25,278 bases of DNA from Candidatus Omnitrophota bacterium (GTDB lineage Bacteria; Omnitrophota; Gorgyraeia; Gygaellales; Profunditerraquicolaceae): NCBI GenBank assembly GCA_023228185.1, contig JALOBQ010000005.1, positions 1 through 25,278 on the forward strand, written 5' to 3'. This document shows, in pieces, positions 16,076-25,000 of this stretch (positions are counted from its first letter, which is position 1; each line of letters begins with the position of its first letter). Made by a program: the position numbers and the translations under genes. Below the pieces are notes generated by a model, which made no database searches, was not told the DNA's origin, and worked only from the letters and a program-made list of their open reading frames with translations.

Positions 16076-16679
16076 AATCGCCCTATTCTGCTTGATCTCC
16101 TGTTTGGTTGTGAGCATAAGTTCATTTTTCTGTGCTGCTGAAGAAAAACCCGTTAATCCTGTTACATTGGAATCAAGTTCCGCCTTTGAACAGGCATTAG
16201 CGAAAATTGAGGCAAAGAAACAGGAAGATCTCAAGAAATTAACTGCTCAACTTTCCGATCAGATGGAAAAAGCCGTGAAAAAATGGATCGCGCAAAGAAA
16301 TGACTCCAGGCACTTGGAATTAAACTTTTTGGTTGAGCAAAATTGGGAGAAGCTTGCTTTAACAAAAAATATCTCGCCGCTTCATTATGATTATTATTTA
16401 AGGGGTTTTTCTATCCAGGAAACCCAAAGCGATATTATCAAAACAGACTCGATGACTTCGCCATATGCGGGCCGGGCAATTATCAAAGAGAAGCTTTACG
16501 TGGAAAAATATCATACGCCGAATATTAGTAATATTGATCCATATTTTTTTACTGTCACGGCCGATATCGTTTTAGATATCGATTTTGATTCAATTGAGCC
16601 GGTAGTTACAATTGTGGATTATAAGGTAACGCAGATAGATAACGATTGTCCGCAGAACATAAAACGTATGAGGCTTTAG
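16050..16679 (+). CDS. Exported protein of unknown function
   Basis: I do not recognise this 209-residue protein. Residues 1 to about 30 form a signal peptide: lysine-rich start, hydrophobic core ALFCLISCLVVSISSFF, probable cleavage near CAA-EE. No clean lipobox is seen, although a cysteine lies just before the likely cut. Residues 45-80 are charged and look like a coiled coil (AKIEAKKQEDLKKLTAQLSD). The rest looks mixed alpha/beta, with a beta-rich C-terminal part that lacks known motifs. It starts 26 bp inside coaX and is the last gene of the long operon. A role in the envelope is likely only from the export signal. Confidence 0.7.
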   Translation: MRIKKLTVKIALFCLISCLVVSISSFFCAAEEKPVNPVTLESSSAFEQALAKIEAKKQEDLKKLTAQLSDQMEKAVKKWIAQRNDSRHLELNFLVEQNWEKLALTKNISPLHYDYYLRGFSIQETQSDIIKTDSMTSPYAGRAIIKEKLYVEKYHTPNISNIDPYFFTVTADIVLDIDFDSIEPVVTIVDYKVTQIDNDCPQNIKRMRL

Positions 16680-16695
16680 TTTTTTTAAAAAAAAC

Positions 16696-16723
16696 TTGAC
16701 AAGATTTTTTTTTAACTTATAAT
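16696..16723 (+). promoter_or_regulatory. Sigma-70-type promoter of groESL
   Basis: A consensus -35 box TTGACA (16696-16701) is followed, after 16 bp, by a consensus -10 box TATAAT (16718-16723). It lies just after the previous stop codon and immediately before the CIRCE element, so groESL has its own transcription start. Confidence 0.88.
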
Positions 16724-16749
16724 TAGCACTCTAGATTTCAGAGTGCTAA
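16723..16749. promoter_or_regulatory. CIRCE operator (HrcA binding site)
   Basis: A perfect TTAGCACTC-N9-GAGTGCTAA inverted repeat. It overlaps the -10 box by one base. This is the known binding site of the heat-shock repressor HrcA, so groESL is predicted to be repressed at normal temperature. hrcA itself is not in this window. Confidence 0.97.
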
Positions 16750-16784
16750 CAAATTCATAACCCAACTATTTAAAAGGAGGAGAA

Positions 16785-17075
16785 ATGGATATTAAACCAT
16801 TGGGTGACCGCATAGTTGTAAAGCCTTTAGAAGCTGAGAGTAAATCTAAAGGAGGCATACTTCTACCTGATACCGCTAAAGAAAAACCCCAGGAGGCAAA
16901 AGTTGTAGCCATAGGAAAAGGTAAAGTTTTAGAAAATGGCACAATCAGCGCTCCGGAAGTAAAAGTCGGGGACAAAGTGCTTTACGGTAAATATTCCGGT
17001 AATGAAATCACCACTAAAGAAGGCGAAGAGTTATTAATCCTTCGTGAAGAAGATATTCTGGCGATTATTAAGTAA
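16785..17075 (+). CDS. groES: Co-chaperonin GroES
   Basis: The 96-residue lid of the GroEL folding chamber. It shows the standard opening IKPLGDRIVVKPLEAE, the mobile-loop segment SKGGILLPDTAKEKP, and the VGDKVLYGKYSG and ILREEDILAII blocks. An AAAGGAGG ribosome-binding site lies a few bases before the ATG. The promoter and CIRCE element are about 35-90 bp upstream, and groEL is 56 bp downstream. Confidence 0.98.
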   Translation: MDIKPLGDRIVVKPLEAESKSKGGILLPDTAKEKPQEAKVVAIGKGKVLENGTISAPEVKVGDKVLYGKYSGNEITTKEGEELLILREEDILAIIK

Positions 17076-17087
17076 TTGGATAAATTC

Positions 17088-17112
17088 GTCCGCTTTTGAT
17101 TTAGTGGCGGAC
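17088..17112 (+). other. Small hairpin between groES and groEL
   Basis: GTCCGC (17088-17093) can pair with GCGGAC (17107-17112) across a 13-nt loop. It precedes the groEL ribosome-binding site. It could adjust mRNA processing or the GroES:GroEL ratio, but the stem is only six pairs and no U tract follows. Confidence 0.35.
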
Positions 17113-17131
17113 TCATTTAAAGGAGGAAACA

Positions 17132-18778
17132 ATGGCAAAAGTATTATTGTATAGCGATGAAGCGCGCCGCAAGATATTGCGTGGCGTTGAACAGCTGGCC
17201 GCGGCTGTTAAAGTAACTCTCGGGCCTAAAGGGCGCAACGTGGTAATTGATAAAAAATTTGGTTCGCCAACAATTACTAAAGACGGCGTGACTGTTGCCA
17301 AAGAAATTGATTTAGAAGATGCTTTCGAGAATATGGGCGCGCAGATGGTTAAAGAAGTAGCTGAAAAAACATCTGATATCGCCGGCGACGGAACAACTAC
17401 CGCCACCGTATTAGCCGAAGCAATCTACAGAGAAGGTTTAAAAAATGTTACAGCCGGTTCTAATCCGATGGAGTTAAAGCGCGGTATAGAGAAAGCTGTT
17501 GAAAAAGTAGTCGAAGAGTTAGGTAAACTTTCTACTCCGATCAAAGATAAAAAAGAAATTGCCCAGGTTGCCACAATTGCCGCTAACGCTGACAGCAATA
17601 TCGGTGAATTGATTGCCGAGGCAATGGATAAAGTAGGAAAAGACGGTGTAATTACGGTAGAGGAAGCTAAATCTACTGCTACTACCTTAGACGTTGTCGA
17701 AGGTATGCAGTTTGACCAGGGTTATCTTTCTCCGTATTTTGTTACTGACGCCGAACGTATGGAAGTGCTTTTAGAGGATCCATATATATTAATTTATGAG
17801 AAAAAGATATCTTCAATTAAGGATATCCTTCCTTTATTAGAGAAGATTGCCCGCACAGGAAAACCACTTTTGATTATTGCTGAAGAAGTTGACGGTGAAG
17901 CGTTAGCTACTTTAGTAGTAAACAAGATTCGCGGAACTTTTGTTGCTTGCGCCGTGAAAGCTCCTGGTTATGGAGATAGGCGTAAAGCGATGCTCGAAGA
18001 TATCGCTATTCTTACCGGTGGTAAGGCTCTTACCGAGGATTTAGGCATCAAGCTTGAGAATATTGACCTTGATGACCTTGGCCGCGCTAAAAAAGTAAAA
18101 ATTGACAAAGAAAATACTACTATTGTTGAAGGCGCTGGCAAAAATGCCGCGATCAACGCCCGTATCGCTCAGATGAAGAAACAAATCGAAGATACGGATT
18201 CTGATTACGATAAAGAGAAATTGCAGGAACGTTTAGCCAAATTATCCGGTGGCGTGGCAGTAATCAACGTAGGTGCCGCAACCGAATCTGAAATGAAGGA
18301 GAAAAAAGCGCGTGTGGAAGACGCATTGCACGCGACTCGCGCTGCCAGCCAAGAAGGCATTGTTCCAGGCGGCGGTGTAGCCTTGATCCGCACTATCGCG
18401 GCTTTAGATAAGCTAAAGCTTGAAGGCGATGAGAAGATCGGCTGTAATATAATTAAAAGAGCTATTGAGGAACCCTTAAGGCAGATTATCCAAAATGCCG
18501 GAATGGAGGGTTCTGTGGTTGTGCAAAGAATTAAAAGCGAGAAAACTAATATCGGTTATGATGTCAGCCAGGATGCTTATGTGGATATGATCGAAGCTGG
18601 CGTAATTGACCCGACAAAAGTTACCCGTTCCGCTTTACAGAATGCCTCAAGTATCGCGTCATTACTTCTAACTACGGAAGCCGCAATCGCGGATAAACCG
18701 GAAAAAGAAGAAAAGATGCCTGCAATGCCAGGTGGTATGGGTGGCATGGGAGGTATGGGTGGCGGAGGGATGTATTAA
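17132..18778 (+). CDS. groEL: Chaperonin GroEL
   Basis: The 60-kDa chaperonin, which forms a double ring and folds proteins with GroES and ATP. At 548 residues it has standard length. The ATP-site segments are VTLGPKGRNVVID and AGDGTTTATVLAEAI. VVEGMQFDQGYLSPYFVTD, the late GIVPGGGVALIR block and the Gly-Met-rich C-terminal tail (GGMGGMGGMGGGGMY) are all present. AAAGGAGG precedes the ATG. It is regulated together with groES through CIRCE. Confidence 0.99.
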   Translation: MAKVLLYSDEARRKILRGVEQLAAAVKVTLGPKGRNVVIDKKFGSPTITKDGVTVAKEIDLEDAFENMGAQMVKEVAEKTSDIAGDGTTTATVLAEAIYREGLKNVTAGSNPMELKRGIEKAVEKVVEELGKLSTPIKDKKEIAQVATIAANADSNIGELIAEAMDKVGKDGVITVEEAKSTATTLDVVEGMQFDQGYLSPYFVTDAERMEVLLEDPYILIYEKKISSIKDILPLLEKIARTGKPLLIIAEEVDGEALATLVVNKIRGTFVACAVKAPGYGDRRKAMLEDIAILTGGKALTEDLGIKLENIDLDDLGRAKKVKIDKENTTIVEGAGKNAAINARIAQMKKQIEDTDSDYDKEKLQERLAKLSGGVAVINVGAATESEMKEKKARVEDALHATRAASQEGIVPGGGVALIRTIAALDKLKLEGDEKIGCNIIKRAIEEPLRQIIQNAGMEGSVVVQRIKSEKTNIGYDVSQDAYVDMIEAGVIDPTKVTRSALQNASSIASLLLTTEAAIADKPEKEEKMPAMPGGMGGMGGMGGGGMY

Positions 18779-18798
18779 AAAGCAGTAGGTAGTAGAAC

Positions 18799-18841
18799 AA
18801 ATAGCGGCAACGATTAAAATTGAAGATCGTTGCCGCTATTT
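18799..18841 (+). terminator. Hairpin terminator after groEL
   Basis: A perfect 16-bp stem (18799-18814 pairs with 18826-18841), with a GC-rich centre, A residues at its left foot and T residues at its right foot, and an 11-nt loop. It lies 20 bp after the groEL stop. The T run after the stem is short, so termination may be partial. Confidence 0.7.
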
Positions 18842-18870
18842 AAACAATAGACAAAAAACAGTAATTTTTC

Positions 18871-18898
18871 TTGACAAATTCGCAAGATATGTTAACAT
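18871..18898 (+). promoter_or_regulatory. Putative promoter of the giant exported-protein gene
   Basis: TTGACA (18871-18876) and TAACAT (18893-18898, four of six matches to TATAAT) are 16 bp apart. They lie between the groEL terminator and the long leader, about 135 bp before the start codon. Confidence 0.55.
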
Positions 18899-18903
18899 TT
18901 ATT

Positions 18904-19015
18904 AGTTTTGCGATTTGTTTCACACATCCTGCCACGGGCAAAACTGAAATTAAGGGTTAGAAAGTTTATTTTTTTAAGTTGTTAACTAAAACTTTTTAAA
19001 AGTCTAATCCTAATT
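18904..19015 (+). promoter_or_regulatory. Structured 5' leader of the giant gene
   Basis: Two hairpins can form. The first pairs AGTTTTGC (18904-18911) with GCAAAACT (18938-18945). The second pairs 18948-18961 with 19003-19015 (13 pairs, one G-U, one bulge) and has an inner helix (AGTTT with AAACT). The second stem ends three bases before the AAGGAG ribosome-binding site (19018-19023), a position suited to controlling translation or mRNA stability. I do not recognise a known riboswitch class. Confidence 0.5.
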
Positions 19016-19031
19016 AAAAGGAGAAAGCCCG

Positions 19032-22000
19032 ATGGCAAGCAAAGCAAAATTTCCTCGTAAGATCATATCGTTGTTCCTTTCTTTTATTCTTTTTTTCACT
19101 CAAACCGGCTTTGCCCAGGTAGCTTCAGTTGAACTGAACCTTACGTCGCACTTTGCCAAGTTCAGCTCAAATTTTGCCCAGGAAAAGTTCCGCTTGCCGC
19201 ATTTAAGGTATTTCTCCTATGATAATTCTTCCAATAATATCCAGATGCTTCTGGATAAAGGCGACTTAAAGGGCCTAAAAGACTTAAAGCTCCAGGAATC
19301 CGGTAAGCAGCTTCTAAAATACTTCTTAATTGGCGTAACGCTTCCTGATGATAACTTCTGGGTAAACTTGCGCCCTGATTCGAAAGACAATATTATTCCT
19401 GATTTACTGGCTAAAACCGATATTGGCAAAATCTTCCTGGAAACAGACGTCCAGCTTAAAAAGGACACTGCTGCTTTTACCGCGCCTAATACTGTTTTAG
19501 GAAAACTCTATTGGGATAAGCTCTATCAAAAAGCCGCTCAAATCTACGGCACTCAGAATGTCAACATCCCTACATTAACCCGTCCCTGGATTGTCCCTGG
19601 TGAGATCATTATCCGTGAAGCTGAAGGTAGCAGCGCGTATATCTACAAAGCTACCCTGAAAGTGATGTTAGAACAGGATCATTTGCAAGGTTCTACAACC
19701 TATAACTTCTCGGATATCCGCGCCAAAGAGCTGAATGAATATTCTTCCCAGCTGATCCGCGAACTGATTCTTCCTGAACTAACTAAAAAAGTAAACAATT
19801 CCAAAGATTACGCCGCTTTAAGGCAAGTTTACTATTCCTTAATATTAGCCCGCTGGTTTAAATCCAGATTCTACGGCAAGGGTGGTTTATACGCTTCCTA
19901 TATCAATAAATCCAACCTTAAAGACCTTACCTCTAACCAAACCTGGTCAAAAGACACTTACTTTAAGCAATATCAGTCTTCTTTTAAGAATGGCGAGTAT
20001 AATCTCCAAACTAACGTTAGCGCAGTATCCGGACAGTCCATTAGAAGTTACTTTTCAGGCGGTATTGAACTTGGCCCGAATATGAACATTATCACTCAGA
20101 ATAAACAGAGCAGTCCGATTGCCGGCTTTACCGGCTCAAGCCCTGTATTTATGAACGCGGCTACCAAAAACGGCCTGGTGCCGTTTTCTGGTGTGGTAAA
20201 AATTAATAATCCCATCTCAATAACTCCTGGAATCAGTTCAAGCCCGGTGAGCTTTCAAGATTCTTCTATAAAAATAGATATAAAGGGTGCCGAGCTTTTA
20301 GGCGGCCTTACTACTAAACATGATTTTAAATATTCTTTATATAATCCAAATATTATTTCTTCATCGCTTATTCTTAATTCTCTGTCTAAAGAGTTTTTTG
20401 ATGGCAATGCCCGGATAGCAGTTTACAGAACTTTTGATTATGGCAATTTAGAAAGAAAATTGCTTTTTGAGATCAGGTCTGAAAAAGGTTTAATATGGGT
20501 TGCTGGGCCAGATATCTATCGTTTTAGTTCTGATGAATGGATTTATAAGGTAGGCAATATCAGTATAAAAATATTTTATGATTCTGTGCATCGTACCCTC
20601 ACTCTCGCAGCAGCTGATTCCATTGTTCTGCAACATATTTCTGAAAATTTTCAGGTATTTCTTGAGCCGATTTCCGCCTCCAGCCCTTTGAATATCCAAC
20701 CAGTCAGTTCCTTACGCGTCTATTCTGATATCAATCAGAGGATCTGGCTTGATGGCCTGACTTTTGAGATGTTGCTTTCTGGTGAATTTGAAAATTTAGT
20801 GCGTACACACGGTATTAATGGCGTTACGACCAATCCTTCCTTAATTAAAGCTTACCTTAGCGATCCACGTGTAATGGATAAAGCAAAAGAATTAGCATCT
20901 CAAGGTTTGGACAGGAAAACTATCTATTATCAATTAGTCAGCGAATTAGCCAAAACCGCTTTAGGTATTTTTGAAAAAGCCGGCGTAAAAAACGCGAAAT
21001 TTAGCGTTGAGCTTAATCCCGCTGTTAATAATACGGATGTCGCGCAAGCTTTGAAAGAAGCGCTACTCTGGACGAATATCGATCCAGAGCATATGATGAT
21101 TAAAGTCGCTTTGAGCTCTGATGAAAATGGTGTTGATAATCAAATTGGCTATCAAATAGTGGAAGCAGTTATCTCTCGCGGACGTAATGTAAACGTAACG
21201 CTTATTTTTACCCCCACGCAATACTATAAAGTTGTGGACGCCTATATCCGCGGATTACAGCGCGGCCTGATTAATGTAAAATCAGGCAAATTAAGCAAAG
21301 AAGAGTTTAACCGCGTGTATTCTGTGGCGAGCTTTTTCATTTCCCGCTGGGATGTTTATTTTGAGGAAAACAAGCTCGTACCTAAAAACTCACATGGCAA
21401 AGTAGCTAATGCCATTGCCATAGAAGCATACAACAAAATATTCAAAGATGCATTCAGCGATAACAATCCATCTTGGAAAGAATTAAAAGCAGATGCCGCT
21501 GCTCTTGGTTTAAAAATCAAACCGCAGGAATTCCTGCTTGCTTCTACCGGTTCCAAAGGCGCGGATCTACTTAAAAAAGGTATTATCGATGAAAGTATTG
21601 CCGCTGATTATCCGGCAGGCATATACGTGCATCCGCTACAAGGGCCATTTGTTGTAAATACATTGCCTTACGGAACAATTAAACACTTGATTGAAAAAGG
21701 TGTCGCCAAAAACAAAGACGGCAGTATAGCTAAAACCATTGAATCAGGTTATGCTTCGAGCCGCCAAACTATAGGTTTAATCTTAGAAAGCAATGCTGAC
21801 ATAACGCAGATCGGCGCGATTCTACTTAAAAATGCCACAACCGCGTTTTCCAATGATTATAATAGTGTGCAGAACTCGTTGGATAACGTTGTAAATGGCA
21901 CTGTCTCCAGCCCGGTTGTCCTAACAGAGCAGAAAGGTTCCTTTACTTATAAAGAAGAACCTATTGTATCAGGGCAATTACCACAAGAAGTATTGGATCT

Positions 22001-25000
22001 TTATAGCGATCCAATAATTCTGGAAGTATTATCTAAGAATTCCTCTATAAAAAATATACGAAAAATAGGCCTCGACCCTTCTATGGCTAAATATGTGAAA
22101 TATGGCACCAGCGGAGATAGAGACGTCATCTATGATGAAGACCCAACAGTTGTCTCACGCTTTAATGTTCAAAGAGTATTACGTGATGCTCAGGGCATTG
22201 CCAGTTATTATAAAGCGAATAAACTTAATGGCCCTGTACGTATAGGTTATGAAACCCGCTTGATGGCCCGCGAATATGCGTATTTAACCGCAGCTGTACT
22301 TGCGGCTAATGGTATTAAGGTAAAACTTCCGGCAAATGCTGTTCCTTTGCCAAGTTTAGCTTTTAGTGTGGTGGATAGCCAGGAGACAAATGATCCTGAC
22401 GCTGGAGGCATTATGATTACTGCCAGCCATAATCCTTGGCAATGGTTAGGGATTAAATGGTTATTATCTAATGGAGGAGCTGCTCCGGCTACGGTTACTG
22501 AGCCATTGCAGAAAATAACCAGGGAAATCACAGAGGCATCGGTAATCTCAGTTTCTGAAGCTCTTAATAAAAGCCTGATTGATATGGTTGACTATAAGCA
22601 AGACTATATTAATTACATCTTAAATAATATTCCCGTTGATGCCAAAATCGCGCTCAAAAAATGGGGCAGCAAAGAGAATAACAAGGTAATCTCTAATCCT
22701 GTTCAAGGTGGAGCTATCGGGTATGTGCCCCAAATTTTACAGAATTTGGGCATTAAATATGAAGAGAAGAATAATACAATTGACCGGATGTTTGGCGGAT
22801 CGGATAAAAGGGGCCCGAATCCCGATTATGCGCCTGATTTTGATAAAAATATAGCCCAGGCATATAAAGAAGGCAAAAATGTAATAGAGATTATGCAAGA
22901 TGTTGATGCTGACCGGTTTGGGGTAAGAGACGTAAATGGTATAAGGTATACCGCTAACGAACTAATTCCGATGTATAAATGGTTTTTAAGGACTAAAGGC
23001 TATAAAGGCGCGATCGGTAAAACTATACCTACAAGTGATTTTTCAAATGCCGTAGACAAGTATTGGGGAGATAAAACTTTAGAAGTAGATACAGGATTTA
23101 AGAATCTGGTCGATCCTCTGGAATCAGGAGAATATATAGTAGTAGGCGAGGAGAGCGCTCATGTAGGAATCGGCATATGGAAGAAATCTAAAGATGATGG
23201 TATAGCCGTAGGCCTGCTTGCAGCCTGGATTGTGGCAGAAACCGGAAAGAGCCTGACTGAATACAAAAAAGAAATAGAATCTACCATTGGCGCGCATTTT
23301 AAATACCGTCGCATCGATACTCCTTATAAAGGGGCACGCAAATTTGAAGGCGCGCAGATGCTTGAGTTGATTAATTTAGGAGAAGCGGCAGGCGTCGTTA
23401 AACGAAATAACGGAGAGTTTGAATTTGTTTATAAAGGTAATGAAGATAAATTTATTAATTTACCGATTATTAATGAAAAAATTATTCCCGTAGCTAATAG
23501 ATATGGCGGGTTATCCAAGGTATTAATCTGTTATGATCCGTTAAGCGAAAAATCCAGCGGCTACAAAATGGTTTTTGCCGATAATTCCGTGGTAACTGTG
23601 CGTGTCTCTGGTACTGGCGAACCAGTAATACGTACTTATCTTGAGATAGTGACTCCTTGTACAAAGGAAACCTGGGATAAGATAGATGCCGGTAGCGATG
23701 CGCGCTGGCAAGAGTTAGCCGATAGAGCTCGTGAAGTAATCGGAATCTATAGTATAGAGAATGGTTCCTCCAGCCCGATAGGATATAGTAATATAAATAA
23801 CTTAAACTTAAACAAATCGATGTTTTTTAATATGCTTTGGGAAGCAACCCCGGGATCTGTTATTGACGCAGAGAAAGTCAAAGAAAAGTTTCAACTAAAA
23901 GATCAGGATATTAAGAGTGTAATTCTGCACATAGATCAGCTGAAAGATTCAGAGGAAACTATCTACCTTAAGAAAGGCAAGATCTATATACCAAAAGCAG
24001 AAGATGTTTTTTCCAGCTCGCCAGTTGAAACTGAATCTATTAAAGTATCCCAGGCGCTTAATGATACCTTTGCCAAAGAACTTTTAGTTTGGAAAAGCGT
24101 AAATGGTTTTCCCATATGGGACCCTTTTATTGAGGGACTTTCTAGTTTAGATCCTGCTTTAGCTTACGGAGCAGCTTTGAATAGAAAAGAATTGATAAAA
24201 TTAGCTAATAACACAGTAATAAAACTTGTTGAAAAATATCGGCTTAATGAGAAAGAGGCAGTTAGCTTAATAAATGCTTTAGCAAACAAACTTAAACTTG
24301 CCGGAGCTGAAATACAGAATAAGAGCGCGATTACTTCAATTCGCGCATATAATGATCCCGCGCAAAATACAGTTGCCCAGGTTAAAGCAGTTAAAATAAT
24401 ACAGATGCCTAAAAACAAACATATCATATCGATGCGAGCTAAGGATGCTTCTGGTTTGCTACGTGATTTAAAGGTTGATTTTACTTTAGGCGCTGAAGAT
24501 ATAGAAAATAATTCAATAGAGGTTGGTGGTAAACCAATGCTTTTATCTCAAGCCGTAAAGATAAGTTTAGAAAAGATTGTTTTAGATAATATAGCAAAAG
24601 GAAGAGATTCATTCACATCCAAAGAAGCATTGGGTTTAATGTTTTACGGGCAGGAGAATGTTTATTTAAATTATGGGATCGACAAAACTAATGCCAATAC
24701 TTATGAACTTACAGGAAATGTTTACGGGGGAGCAGGAGAATCTTCCCTAATTAGTTCTTTAGAAGCTACTGTTACTATCAGCTCGCCGGTCAAAGAGAAG
24801 ATAGTAACATGGAATGAAATAATAGTAGGACTTAAGAATTTAACAGGTGTATCAGAAAATAAAGTGCTGATTTTTGCCAAGATCTTAAGTAATGAATTAA
24901 GAGACGCAAACCAAAGAATAAAGGGCAATGAACTTTCTCCGGAAGAATTTGTTTTAATTGCTTCAACGGTAATTTCCTCATTAGAAGAAGATGGTATTTA

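Noticed and set aside
18782..18795. Two heptamer-like units (GCAGTAG, GTAGTAG) after groEL, perhaps another repeat array
   Set aside because: Only two units, no continued 7-bp phase and no inverted half.
18904..18950. Possible c-di-GMP (GEMM) riboswitch in the leader of the giant gene, because of a CACGGGCAAAAC string
   Set aside because: The second conserved part of the aptamer (the GCAAA tetraloop-receptor side with its flanking stem) is not seen downstream. Only a short motif resemblance remains.
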